From: Epinephelus fuscoguttatus
Lineage: Eukaryota; Chordata; Actinopteri; Perciformes; Serranidae
DNA length: 64,000 nt
NCBI RefSeq assembly: GCF_011397635.1
Contig: NC_064762.1
Coordinates: 24,764,979 to 24,828,978 of the forward strand
Direction: 5' to 3'
This document shows positions 1 through 10,511 of the stretch, piece by piece (the first letter of the stretch is position 1; each line of letters opens with the position of its first letter). The notes under the pieces were generated by a model. The model worked only from the letters and a program-made list of their open reading frames with translations, was not told the DNA's origin and searched no databases. The position numbers and the translations under genes are program-made.

Positions 1-769
1 ATTAGATTAGATTAAGAGTCAAGGTATCATAGATTTTACAATTCATTCTCTGGGGACCACGAATGTCTGTACAGCATTTTGATGCCAATGAATAAAGTAG
101 ATATTAAGATTATTAGGGCGTCCTGGTAGCCTCGGCCCAGTTGATCAGAAGTAATCTGATCGGATATCTGCTGTCGGATTGGATCCATGGATAGGTCACT
201 GAACGGGCCTATTGGGCACAGGCCCAGGGGCCCAAAGTGTCAGGGGGCTCCTCTGGTCTTCATTTGCATGTGAATGTCACTCAACTAAGAAACATACCGA
301 CAAGGAAGATGCTCAAAATGATCGCAAATGAAAATGATTCAGAAATTAGGTTCGATCACGTTATCCGGATGTGGTTTTGATCTGGATCAAACTCCAGCAT
401 GTGTTGTTCAAAATTTTTCAGTAGGATTGGGATACCTTTGATCCCCAGAATCAAGACTATCCTGACCCCAGCAGAAGGCTGGATTCAAGCTGAATTTCAG
501 CAAGAAATTATCATAAAACATTTAAATGAGTCAAATATATGTATATTTATTTAAATTTAGACCTGATTTGTTTAACTGTTACAGTGATAAAGCTTATATT
601 TGGCTTCCTGTTGAGCCTCTCAGTATAGTAAAGTAAACCAGTAAAGTTACAGTTTACATCCATGTCTGTGTCCATGTCACCAGTTCAGTATCTGACCAAA
701 TGTCTCCGCTTCTGTTCCTGATATATGATGTTGAATAATGTCTAGACTAGTGTTTTTGCAGAACATTAT

Positions 770-1100
770 GATGTCACAGTGAAGCTGACCTTTGACCTTT
801 TGGATATAAAATGTCAGTTATATCAGTACATTGTTTCATCCTCTTAGACATTTGTGTAAAATTTTGTCATAATTAGTGTATATATTCCTGAGTTATGGCA
901 TACATATTTTTTGAGGTCATAGTGACCTTCGACCTGACCACCAGAATCTAATCATTTCATTCTCGACTCAAAGTGGACGTTTGTGCCAAATCTAAGGAAA
1001 CTCCCACAAGGCCTTCTTGAGATATCACGTAAACAAGAATGTGATGGACAGACGAATGGACGGATGGGTAACCCAAAAACTTAATGCCTCCGGCCACTTA
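770..1100. repeat. Teleost interspersed repeat (receptor-like flanks, 'cctccggcc' end)
   Basis: The stretch has two GACCTTTGACC-like blocks and then the phrase 'ttgagatatcacgtaaacaag', with wording about dispersed across fish genomes, ending near 'atgcctccggcc'. I recognise it as a common teleost interspersed repeat but cannot name the family. It has no coding potential. It lies in the last intron of the slc10a1-like gene. The preceding 1-770 shows nothing I can interpret. Confidence 0.5.
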
Positions 1101-1850
1101 AAGTCACCCCACACTGGATGTTCTGCCTGTTGTTCTTTACACAGCCTAGATTGTCATACATAGTCCCATTTAAAGTGCTATGTTGTTTTGAAAAAACACA
1201 AATATACACGATAGGTTATCTGATCCTGGGTAGGAAAATACGGGATTTCCACATCTGGATTATTGTGATTCTGATAGATGTTTTTAACAGCTGGGCCATT
1301 AAGACGGTGTGTTACTGTATACCAACAACATTCTGTTTGATTCTGGCTGTGACCTCTGTTACATGTCATACCTATGTCTCCCTGTTTCCTGTCTGTCTAC
1401 ATGGTCAACATGGTCAATAAAGCCACAGTAGCGCCAAAAATAATCTTTATGAAAGTGAATACTGCAAGACGATGTAGTGCAGAGTGCATAGAGTGTCTAC
1501 ATTTATCAGTCACTTAGATTTAATGCTTTTTAAGACCTTTTTTATATAATTTAAAACCAGATTTTTTTAACAAATCTTTTTCTTATTCAAGCATATAAAG
1601 AAAAAAGACAGTATTATAAAGTGTCTACAGGTATCACACACTTAAATTTAATGCTTATTTTTCACCATATTTAAGTCTGATTCTTATTCAAGCATTACAG
1701 CTAAGGTTTATATACATAGTGCCGTACAGAGCTGGTCTTATATATAAATTAAGACAATATTAGGTTCAGCTGTAGATTTAAAAATGTGGATTTTCACACA
1801 GAAGAGCTACACTCTTTTTGAAAAATAAAATAAAATAAACATATTTAAGC

Positions 1851-1998
1851 AATATCACACTCGAGCTCATGATGTTACAGCCTACTCATATATCGTCATG
1901 GCTGTGATTTGGTCACCAAATTACAGCCGTGACATACGTATATGTATACTCGTATACGTGATATACGAGTATAACATCATGAGCTCGAGTGTGATATT
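1851..1998. repeat. Perfect 27-bp inverted repeat with structured 94-bp interior
   Basis: The arm at 1851-1877 is the exact reverse complement of 1972-1998; the arm includes CACTCGAGCTCATGATG. The interior has a second near-palindrome around 1900-1935 (GGCTGTgATTTGGT / ACCAAATtACAGCC) and a run of tacgtata/tatacg steps. The DNA could fold into a long cruciform. It resembles a fold-back MITE or a terminal structure of the adjacent Crypton-like element. Arm identity is seen directly; the function is inference. Confidence 0.85.
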
Positions 1999-2150
1999 AC
2001 TTTTATACAACAGTTCAGCAGTTAAATAAGCAAGGCTAATGAGGACAAAATAGATCATTTAAGCATTTTTTGTGTCTTCCGCCAACAAAAATAGTTCCCT
2101 CAGAACTCCGCTGTCACCGTTGCTATGTAACGACATGGTGCGCCAGGCAC

Positions 2151-2707
2151 TTACTCTTTATACACATTTATCTGCACGTTTCCATTAATTGTGCAGCCGG
2201 TGAAATAAGTCTGTGGTGACTGCATGGTGGACTGTCGCTTCACTGGCACAGCCGACTCTGCCTTCTGATCTGACAGTATGTTGCTCCATCGTTTTCTGCT
2301 CTCCATGGATGGCTTCCAGTAGCTTTATAACGAGCTCTCAGACCTGCAAGACAAAAGGTATATTTTAGGGCCCGACTAATTAGAAGGCTATATTTACACA
2401 TAGGCTGCGTTAAAACAACATCATACCTGTGCCCACTCACTGTCATGATCTCCCTCGCTTCAAGACCCGCATCTGACAGCTTCTGTATGGCAGTCGCCCT
2501 GAGGCTGTGATTGGTGCAGATAGCTGTTGTCCCCGCCTCTTTACACATCTTCGGCAGCATCTGTGCGAGTGAGTTTATTCCCAGCGCAGCTTTAGTGTAC
2601 CAGATATTGACTGTGTGAGCTGCTGTCATCCTGGGCTTCAGATAAAGGGCATTTGCATCTGGTGGAAGTTTGTTTAAATACTTTTCCAGGGATGCAGCGC
2701 AACTGCT
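2151..2707 (-). pseudogene. Crypton-type tyrosine recombinase relic (DUF3504-like), with its own intron
   Basis: Minus-strand exon a (2707-2427) reads through WYTKAALGINSL, then TNHSLRATAI, then IMTVSGHR. HSLR supplies the HxxR pair and GHR the late histidine of the tyrosine-recombinase fold. A GT donor at 2426 and an AG acceptor ending at 2344 define an 83-bp intron. Joining exon b (2343-2151) keeps the frame and gives GHRSESSL, an in-frame TAA (2327-2325), then SYW carrying the probable catalytic tyrosine, and ends in TYFTGCTINGN and a stop. Cryptons and the domesticated genes derived from them share this HxxR...GHR...Y arrangement. A TAG in the same frame sits just upstream of 2707, so the N-terminal part is missing or lies in exons I cannot see. 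Apart from the one internal stop, about 158 codons are open. It is probably a dead or fairly recent copy. Alternative: a single-copy host gene derived from a Crypton. Confidence 0.75.
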
Positions 2708-2792
2708 GACCTAACTGACACTAACCGTCAGTTTTGATTTGATTGTTGACTGCAATCAGCTGTGAGGCGGAGTGATACATATACAGTGAAAT

Positions 2793-2826
2793 AACCGTGA
2801 TGTTGTACTCCAATATCATCACGGTT
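2793..2826. repeat. 9-bp stem hairpin at the far side of the Crypton relic
   Basis: AACCGTGAT (2793-2801) is the exact reverse complement of ATCACGGTT (2818-2826), with a 16-bp loop. It lies on the side of the recombinase relic opposite the 27-bp inverted repeat and may be an end structure of the same element. Confidence 0.6.
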
Positions 2827-3184
2827 CAGATTGCAGGGCCGGAACTAACTGTTGTATAGATATATAAGATCAGAAAATTAAATTATGTAAAATGTTTGTG
2901 GAAATCAAGACCTCACAAATTCAATTTTAAGACTATTTAATGACTTTCAAGGCCTGAATTTAAGACATTTCAAGACGTTTCAAGGACCTGCAGACACCCT
3001 GAGTAAGGCACTACCAAACTTGAGTTGAGTCCAGGTTCTTACCAGTTACAGAAACCAGGCTAAGAAATTTGATGAATGTGCATTTTCATGTGTTTTGAAT
3101 GCGAAATTAATGATGTTGCTTTAGTTTAAGCTCCATATCATGAATGTTTTCCATTTACAATCTGCTTGTCTGTCTGACCCACAG

Positions 3185-3246
3185 TGACATACCAGCCTGC
3201 AACCACTGAAGAGAAGTCAAAAGAGGCCTCTGAGGGCACGGTATGA
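3185..3246 (+). CDS. slc10a1: Last coding exon of slc10a1-like bile-acid/sodium symporter (partial)
   Basis: A polypyrimidine-poor but valid acceptor (gacccacag) precedes 3185. The exon supplies two bases of a split codon and then TYQPATTEEKSKEASEGTV and TGA at 3244-3246. The YxxATTEE tail resembles the cytoplasmic C-terminus of vertebrate NTCP (SLC10A1), which carries an ATTEE motif. SLC10A1 is also the convergent neighbour of SRSF5 in human. SLC10A1 is a basolateral sodium/bile-acid cotransporter of hepatocytes. Only about 20 residues are in the window. The upstream exons with the transmembrane core lie to the left, so the last intron is at least 3.18 kb. The call rests on a short peptide plus synteny; the identity could be wrong, but the exon itself is convincing. 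A poly(A) signal follows at 3464. Confidence 0.7.
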
Positions 3247-3463
3247 TGATGGAGCTTTATTGTTTCTAATAATGTGAACTCTTGCTGACCGGAGCCTCCA
3301 GCTTGATGGAGACTGAAGGAAACCTGCACTTCTTTTTTAACACATGATGTATAACTGCAGAGAAGCCATTTTGTGCCAAATCATTTTTAAGAAAGCGAAT
3401 ATTTATGTTTGCACTGAATTGTAAATTGACAACTTTGTATTTTTCATTTTTAAAATAAAAGCC

Positions 3464-3469
3464 ACATAA
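3464..3469 (+). promoter_or_regulatory. Poly(A) signal AATAAA of the slc10a1-like gene
   Basis: A canonical AATAAA lies about 220 bases after the TGA at 3244-3246. Cleavage is expected near 3480-3490, which meets the end of the opposing srsf5 transcript. Confidence 0.7.
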
Positions 3470-3484
3470 ACACGAGATGAATGA

Positions 3485-4640
3485 TTTAGTTAAAACTGTT
3501 TTATTAAGTCCACCGTCTTCCTACACCATACAAACGTCCATCATATTTTTCACTGAAAATAAAATCCTTACATACAAAAATGTTGCTTTTTTTTTCGTTT
3601 GTTTTTCCAAACTCTTGTCTACACGTTCATTTAAACCACAGTAACATCAGTCACAGTACCAACAAGCATTCGTGGAATCACATTATACACTGATGTCAAA
3701 CAAAAGTCTGCAATGCTGTACACAAAAACCTTAAACCAAAAAATAAAAACAATAATTACAATGCTAGAGCAAACTGCATTCTGGGAGCAACACCATTTTA
3801 AAGTGTTGACCTTATCCTCAAAGAATCCCGACAAAACACAAGTGAGTCGACTGCGAAAAAAGATCCAGGACATAGTTAATTTACTGTACAGCTGTTTTCC
3901 TGCTGGAACGATGGTGGTATTGAGCTTTAGTAAAACACTTTTTAAAGTAAAAAAAAAAAAATCCAATCAAACCAAAAACACATGCAAGCATCCTCAGGTA
4001 TATATATCAAACACACCGGCTGTGGTGGATACAGTCGGTCAGAAAACAAGGGAAGAAGAGGTGAAAGATCTGGACAACGAGTGATCAGGACTGACGAGCA
4101 AAAACACGCAAACGCATCGCAAAACAAAAATAAAGGAAGTGGTCACACTACTTATCAAAAGCATCCTTGTGCTGCCGACAAAAAAGACAGATTCCCTCTT
4201 TAAAGTTTTTCAAAGTGTCGAGATGACAGTGAAATGATGACGCTGGGCATTTTAGAGATTTTGTGAGAAGAGATGACGATGGTGCAGCAGCAGGGGAGTT
4301 GCAGCCTGATTGGATGAATTAATTCGGAGGGTGTCGACATAGATATGGGTTCAGACTGGATGGGTAACGACAGGTACAAAAACAGCTTCACTGTGTAACA
4401 AGTGTTAAACTTCCTATAATGACAATAAAATATTTGAGTATCTTCGCTCCTGTCTGACGATGGGTCGGTGATTTTATGTGAGGAATTTGAAAGTTATGAC
4501 AAAACTGTACTCGAGGGAAGCTCTCGTCTCTCTCAGAAGGGGGATCATGGGAGCTCCAGTGTGCCAACTCCTCCACGCTGATTCTACGGCTGAATCAAGT
4601 TGTGTCTACTGTTGATTCCCTTTACACCTAAACGCAGCGT
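3485..4640 (-). other. srsf5 3' untranslated region
   Basis: About 1.15 kb follows the TAA of srsf5 on the minus strand before a minus-strand AATAAA at 3505-3500. No splice junction is obvious. Short ORFs here are on random frames and run through A/T-rich sequence. The right-hand end is fixed by the stop codon, the left-hand end only by the poly(A) signal. Confidence 0.6.
3500..3505 (-). promoter_or_regulatory. Poly(A) signal AATAAA of srsf5
   Basis: TTTATT on the plus strand is AATAAA on the minus strand. It is the first canonical signal I noted after a long 3' UTR. It sits about 31 bp from the opposing plus-strand signal, so the two mature 3' ends probably abut or overlap. Confidence 0.6.
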
Positions 4641-7600
4641 TTAGCGCTGACTGTCAGTGGAAGGGGAGCGAGAGCGGGAGCGTGAACGAGAGCGGGAGCG
4701 GGAGACGGAGGCTCTCTGTGCCGGTGGAGGGGAGGGCGGGGTAGCGGATTTGCTTGTCTTGGAAGAACGTTTGGCGGGCTCTTTTGATTTGGGGGTTGGG
4801 GAGGAGGCGCCGCCGGCGGGGGAGCCGCTGTGGGAGCGTGAGCGGTTGTGTGTTTTGTGGGCGGGGCTGCGGGAGCGTCTGGGGGAGCGGGATGGGGAGC
4901 GACCGCGGGAACGGGACCGTGAGCGAGAAGAGCTCTCAGACCGGGAACGACTTCTCGACCTGGGAAGGAGAAAAGAGAGGAAGAAGAAGAACATTAAAGG
5001 GACAGTTCACCCCAAAATAAAAAAAAAAAAGAGATGTTCTTCTGACCTGGACAGATTTCACATTTACAAACTCTCTGTGCTTCTCAGCAGCAGAGTTACA
5101 ACTATATGCCACGTCCTGACAGCTCAGCCCAGCTCTACTGAATCCATTTAGAGGGATAAATTTAGTTAAGTATGTTCTTTTGCCTTGAGCTCTGTTCTTG
5201 AATGCAGGCTGAGCATTAATCCGTTAGTGATAGATGGAGTAATCTTGGATACTTCCTATTGTGACTAAAAAGAAAACATGAGTGGAAAATGGAAGTCATC
5301 ATCTCTCACCTCTTCCTGGCTGCCTCAATGAGCTTGATTTTCCTGCCATTGATTTCCTTTCCAGACAGTTTCTCCATGGCGTTTTTCAGATCACTGCCAG
5401 AGGCAAACTCAACAACCCTGTAAAAACATCACGAGATTTTAGTTTCAGTTTTAGATATTTGATATGACACACACGACTCATTCTGTGATATTTATTAGGC
5501 AGTTAGGAGTAACAGAGATAACGCTCCTACCCTTCGTTGAGTTTGGGCCGATGTGCGTCGGCAAATGTCACCTCTCCAGCTTGTCTCATGAAATCTTTCA
5601 GGTCCTACACATGTAAACATCAGTCAACTTATGGAGAGGCTCGGGACACAAGCACAGCCTGAGACATTAAACAGGACTGATTTACCCAAAAAGAGAGATG
5701 GTTAGATTGTCTGAGAGGACTACACAGGCTACTGCAGATAAGGAGGATGAGTCCAAGAACCTCAGAGGCTGTTCAATCAGTGGGTTTGTTTTTTTTTTAA
5801 GTGTGTTTCATTAAAAAAAAAAAAAAAAAAAAAAAAAAGATACATATAAAACCTTAGTAAAGACATAAAGTGTGCCAATTTAGGTATCACCCAATTTTGT
5901 CAAGCCTTATTAGTAAACAGTCCCAAGTATTTGTAAAAGCTTTGAGATTCTTGGACTCATTACAGCTACAGAGACATGAACACCATCTGCATGAACTGAA
6001 CTGCAGTGGCGCCACTTGGGCAGCCTTTGGCACCAAGAGCCCCGTTTTCCCTAGCAAGGAGGGCACAGGGCTCCACGCCGGGACCGCCCCTGTCTCGGCA
6101 CCCTGCCTCAGTAAAGAGAGTGAACAGGGTGGAAGAGAGGAAACTACTACCTGAGAGCGAAACCCTTTGTGGTGGGCCGCAGGCTCTCCGAGCCCACCAT
6201 AACCTCGGGATAACAGCAGATTATATCCATGGACACCTGGGAGGAATTCACACTCTCTCTCTCGCTCGCGATGTGCGGGAACACCAGAGGGGGGAAGGGA
6301 GGGGGGGATATCGATCGACCGAAGCCCCTCAAATAAACGAACCTTCGATCAATACGCCACCACCATCACCATCGACTCTCGCTCTTTCCTCTCCTTTCTC
6401 TCTGCCAACTCTCTGTTTCCTCTCTCTCGCTCTCAGCCACACACCAGGCGCCCCCCTGCCTTCGACAGGGGGCGTTGCGAGCGAGTGAAGGGGCCGCCAG
6501 CGCCTCTAGTGTGGAGCGAGCGCTCACATGACCAGCAGGCGTCAACTAGGAGTAGGACAGACTGGCTGACACCACAGGCTCAACCCAGACAGAAGGACCC
6601 AGAAGGGGTTAACTCCACCATAAGCGAGCTCTTCCACATGACTCAACAGTCAGGCTGGCAAATAAAGGGGTGAAGAATTGGTTAAAATTTGAATAAAGGA
6701 ACAAATTAAGTGCTTTTCTTGTTGTTACTAGTCTTTGATTCATTACTTAACTGCATGAGATGCAGATTTAATAGAGTGCTCAATCATTAAGAACAATTTG
6801 AGCCTTATCACAATAACACAGATTGTTTAAACATTATAATAATAAAGTATTAATTTGATTCCAGATGTTCTATGTTCTTTAGCAGCATGGAAATTCTACA
6901 TCTGTATGTGTGTATTGTTGGAGGCAACTGCTGGAGGTGATAACATTTGTGGTGTTGCAGCTTGTAGAGACTTGCTGTGTATAAGGAACATGCGGCAATA
7001 CTAACCTGCCAGCTGACACGAGAGGACAAGTTCTCCACAATCAGGCGGTTCTCTGTGCGCATTGGAGGAGGGTTTCGGCTGAAACAAACACACAAAAATA
7101 AAGACTAAATCAATTAAAGAACAACACTGTGGCACTGAGACACAGACTGCAGCACAGAGAGCTCATTAGCTGTTTATCAGTAGCAAGGCTAACTCATGTC
7201 ATGAATCTTTAAAATGCATTAAACACAGTGCATTTTAAGTAAGATGTGTCCAGTCTGTGGGTCATTTATTACAGTCTGATTAAACAGGTTCACCTACAGT
7301 AAATGAAGGAACGTGGACAGTAGCTTTTATGACTTCTAACACAACTGGTGCGAATTATTTTACATGCAGTCCTCCCTCATTTGAATGACATTAAGTAGAG
7401 CATATCTGCCATCATAAAGCAGGTGACCTGCTGTTACAAAAACCGCGGGTGGTGTGAGACCGTTACCTCCGACTGTTCTGGGAGCCTCGGCCATATCGAT
7501 CAGAGAAACGTCCTCCTGCACCGCCGCCTCCTCTGCCACGGCCGCCTCGCAGACGTACACGGGCATGCTCAATGGTCACCCTGAAATTACAGGAGAGAAA

Positions 7601-10046
7601 AAAACTATTACCATGGAAACATGCAGAGGAAAAGACAGACGCATTTCTAATTCACGTCACATTTAGCACACTGTCCTACCTTTCATTGCACAACTCTTTG
7701 CCATCGAGCTCATAAACAGCATCTTCAGCATCTCTGGGGTCGTCAAACTCCTGCAACAAACAGAACATTTACAACATCACTTAGTACCGTCTGTATCATT
7801 TTAACCCGTGTTCTGTATAAGGAGAAACACACCTAACTACTTTACACATGGCAGTACAGCCTTTCTTCCCTTAAATTCAAAATGCACACACCAAGAAAAA
7901 ATTTGCTCTGACCCACTTTCATTCTGTACCTACACTTGTTTATCCACCTTAATTTCACACAGCTGTGAGAAGCTCCTTCAGGCGCTGCGTGCATCACTGT
8001 GCCACAACAGCATTTATCAGAAGGTTAGTATATATGCATTAATAGTTCTAGACTCAACACAAGAAAACTGATACAAACAGGATGTGCTTGAGCTCAACTT
8101 GTGTGTGACTACCATAGCAACGGATCTGAATATTTATCCATATGAGATTTAACTTGTTTTCTGAAATCCAGTATTTTCAACTTTGTCTTTACTGGTTATC
8201 AAGCGTGAATTAGGGTTAAAGTAAAACTTAGATATTCCATAATGACATGTCAAATAAGGAAAAGGATCTAAATGGGGCTGTAGCAAATGTGTGTTGTATT
8301 TTTTTTTTTTTTTTTTTTTTAAATATTCAAAGTTTTTATTTCGGGTTGTTGAACAAGGCTTTCATCATTGTCTGTCATCATATTTTATTACATCACCCTA
8401 AAAATAAAAATCCTTGAACAAAATCCTCAACTTGAATTAAGTGATTCATCAGATTGAATTAGTTGAATTGGATTAATCTTTTTCATTAGATCATTTTTCT
8501 TTAATGAATATAAGTTTCGGCAATATGATCTTTTTTTTAACGACTTAAAGGTCCAGTGTGAAGAATTTAGTGGCACCTAGCTGTGAGGCTGCAGAACTAG
8601 ATCTTCTCTTGTGTGTTAAGTATGTAGGACAACTGCGGTGGCTGACGCAAAAATGCAAAAGGTCAATATGAGCAGTGCAATTTAAGTTTCAGGTGATTAT
8701 ACACAATTGAAAACAGTTATAAATGTGTTAAATATGTTTTATTTAAGGATAAAGTGCACATTTCTTTGCCACCTGGCAAATATGGAAGCTGAAATATTGT
8801 ACTGAGACATGCTACAGTCCCCTACTTATGTCTCACACGTTAATTAATTTGTGGTTATTTTTCCTTTTTATCATTTTCTTTGTTGTCTACTAGATTTCCC
8901 GTGACTGGTCTGGCTTTCTTGTTTGTTCCTGGGTTGATGGGTGGGTGAGGTTGTTTTTTGTCTTTACTGGTTCTGTGTTTGTTTATCAATACTCTTTTAT
9001 TCATTCATTTTCCATAACCGCTTATCCTGTTAGGGGTCACAGGGGGGCTATAGTCTATCCCAGCTGCCCCTGGACAGGTCACCAGACTATCACAGGGCTG
9101 ACACATAGAGACAGACAACCATTCACACCTACGGCCAATTTAGAGTCACCAGTTAACCTGCATGTCTTTGGACTGTGGGAGGAAGCTGGAGTACCTGGAG
9201 AAAACCCACGCTGACACAGGGAGAACATGCAAACTCCACACAGTAGGGCTCCCCCAACCTGGGTTCGAACCCCCTGCTGTCTCGCTGTGAGGACACAATG
9301 CTTACCACTACACCACCATGGCGCCTCACTATAATGTTTTGTATATCTTTATTGAATTACCAATTAAAATACCTATTTTTTTGGAAAAGAAATGCATCAC
9401 TTTTTCACAAAAAATATTACAAAATGGATAAATGAAATTAGATATCATGTTTGTTGTAATTAGGACCTCACAAATTCAAACTGAACACTTATTAATGACT
9501 TTAAATGCCTTATAGTTTAACACTAAACTTAAAATATTTGTGAGATTTTTTTTTTTTAAAGGACCTGTAGACACTCTGGTTATAGTATCTTTTTCATTTT
9601 GATTATAATTTTCCTATTCTGCATTTCTGCTTTTTAACTAAAGCAGAGTTTTGCCTTTAATTTAATTTCCTCTTTGAATATGTATTGCATGCACCAAAAA
9701 GGAGAAGTAAGATTCCTTATTTGTGAAAATCTACTTGGCCATTAAACTGACTCTGTTGCAATGGTTTGATATTAACTGAAGGTTAAGCCTGCACCAAAAT
9801 GAACAGAGCTGGACTCAGATACACACAATATCCTGTTGCTGTTAAGTCAAGCATATATCGCCATATATTAGAGAGTAGATTTGGGAGTAACTCTCGGCAT
9901 ATTAAAGCCGTGTGACTCACCACAAAGCCGAAACCTCTCTTGAGGTCGATGTCTCGGATGCGGCCGTATCCTTTGAAGAACCTCTCCACATCCTTCTCTC
10001 TGGCCGAAGGGCTCAGACGACCGATGAAGATACGACATCCACTCAT
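4641..10046 (-). CDS. srsf5: Serine/arginine-rich splicing factor 5 (complete, 7 coding exons)
   Basis: Coding exons on the minus strand: 10046-9921, 7750-7680, 7580-7467, 7078-7006, 5604-5531, 5417-5310, 4959-4641. All have GT-AG junctions with matching phases, giving 294 aa and ending in TAA. Residues 1-72 are RRM1, starting [19 protein letters not shown] with RNP1-type KRGFGFV at about 36-42. Residues 73-105 are a Gly/Arg linker. Residues 109-185 are the pseudo-RRM, with the invariant SWQDLKD split across exons at 126-132. Residues 189-294 are an RS domain encoded in one exon. MSGCR plus [11 protein letters not shown] and the [21 protein letters not shown] segment fit SRSF5 better than SRSF4 or SRSF6. 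SR proteins bind exonic enhancers, recruit U1 snRNP and U2AF in the nucleus, and are controlled by phosphorylation of RS repeats. The start is fixed by the family N-terminus; an upstream in-frame ATG at about 10091 lies in the intron before the acceptor at 10072. Teleosts often keep two srsf5 copies, and I cannot say whether this is a or b. Confidence 0.95.
4994..5160. repeat. Short interspersed repeat ('aaagggacagttcacccc' type)
   Basis: It begins with the familiar teleost MITE end TTAAAGGGACAGTTCACCCC and an A-rich run, just upstream (on the minus strand) of the RS-domain exon of srsf5. No matching right terminus is seen, so it is probably truncated. It lies within about 35 bp of the acceptor at 4960. 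Confidence 0.5.
5813..6680. other. GC-rich unexplained insert in srsf5 intron 4
   Basis: A 26-base A-run ends near 5838, and from about 6000 to 6670 the base composition becomes clearly GC-richer than the surrounding intron. It contains CpG-rich blocks, a 'cgcccccctg...cagggggcg' hairpin at about 6448-6480 and a 'ggtgggc...gcccacc' hairpin at about 6172-6200. It has one 160-codon frame (6006-6488, plus strand) with no domain I recognise. The A-run is at the wrong end for a plus-strand retrocopy. It could be an uncharacterised mobile element or a regulatory CpG block. Confidence 0.4.
8302..8700. repeat. T-run plus truncated 'ttaaaggtccagtgtg' element
   Basis: A run of about 22 T lies near 8299-8321. 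TTAAAGGTCCAGTGTGAAG at about 8545 begins the left half of a common teleost repeat that also contains 'tttagtggcacctagctgtgagg'. The usual inverted right end is absent. The repeat sits in the intron between srsf5 coding exons 1 and 2. Nothing else notable lies at 7800-8300. Confidence 0.55.
9000..9335 (+). repeat. Teleost short interspersed repeat ('cataaccgcttatcctg' family)
   Basis: It begins 'ttcattttccataaccgctt' and continues with 'aatttagagtcacc', 'catgtctttggactgtggga' and 'aacatgcaaactccacac', ending in 'gggttcgaacccc' and 'accactacaccacca'. These phrases are hallmarks of one of the most frequent repeats in teleost genomes. The open frame at 8945-9214 is this repeat and not a gene. Confidence 0.85.
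9440..9585. repeat. Partial copy of the 'aaggacctgtagacactctgg' element
   Basis: The phrases 'gacctcacaaattcaa' and 'aaggacctgtagacactctgg' match the right-hand module at 2900-3001, including order and spacing. A T-run interrupts it. It is probably a truncated copy of the same DNA-transposon family. Confidence 0.5.
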
Positions 10047-10354
10047 TGTTGGTGTCGCCGGTATCAGTTCCCTGCATACAGGCGTGCACACGTTACCCTC
10101 ACAGATTTAGCTAACACGGGGAATTACAATTAACGGCTGCGTATTCATAAATGAAGCCATTACGTTACTTGACCTGTATCATTTTTATTTAGCAAGCTAG
10201 CCGGACAACTGTGGGGCCTAGCAACCGATTTTATCGAGCCATGTTTCGCACTAATTAAAGCTACCGACACCGAAACACGACAGATAGCGGTTATTGCCAA
10301 CAAAACGAAAGCTGTACGGTGATGTTAGGTGCATTTAAATCGCTGTACACGTAC

Positions 10355-10475
10355 CTTTAAGTGGTCCTGGTGGTGTTTCCGTGCAGGTTGTCGACTGTGA
10401 CCGCAGAAATCAAACAAAATGGAGTCTCCGCTGTTCAGGGAGGGGGCACGAGAAACACCCACGTGACGTACGATG
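10355..10475 (-). other. srsf5 non-coding exon 1
   Basis: A strong donor (cttaaag|gtacgt) lies at 10355/10354 on the minus strand, and an acceptor (atgcag) at 10073-10072 opens the exon holding the start codon, whose 5' UTR part is 10071-10047. The upstream limit is estimated from a TATA-like element, not observed. Confidence 0.6.
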
Positions 10476-10511
10476 GAGGGCCCCTCTACTACTTCCCTTT
10501 TCGTTTTTATA
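10460..10511 (-). promoter_or_regulatory. Putative srsf5 core promoter
   Basis: On the minus strand TATAAAAA occupies 10511-10504. About 40 bp downstream lies CACGTG (10460-10465) overlapping TGACGT (10464-10469), an E-box/CRE-like composite. Distance to the non-coding exon suits a TATA-driven start near 10475-10480. Confidence 0.45.

Larger units (their letters stand above)
1480..3001. mobile_element. Candidate DNA-transposon frame enclosing the Crypton relic
   Basis: The left edge reads 'agagtgtctaca' followed by AT-rich 'ttaagacc' text. The right edge reads 'aaggacctgcagacaccct', roughly the reverse complement of the left-edge module. A second left-type module occurs at about 1620 and a right-type module at about 9560-9580, so this is a dispersed family with inverted termini. 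The Crypton relic and the palindrome lie inside, suggesting nested insertion. I could not define a target-site duplication, so the boundaries are approximate. Confidence 0.4.

Noticed and set aside
4657-5151. Plus-strand Arg/Glu repeat protein
   Set aside because: It is the complement of the srsf5 RS-domain exon read through into a repeat.
6006-6488. 160-codon plus-strand frame in srsf5 intron 4
   Set aside because: GC-rich sequence keeps frames open by chance; no domain, splice signals or start context support a gene.
5813-6680. Processed retrocopy marked by a poly-A run
   Set aside because: The A-run is on the left of the block on the plus strand, the wrong side for a plus-strand retrocopy and the wrong base for a minus-strand one.
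9230-9290. tRNA gene suggested by 'gggttcgaacccc'
   Set aside because: The B-box-like sequence is part of a dispersed repeat, and no cloverleaf can be drawn around it.
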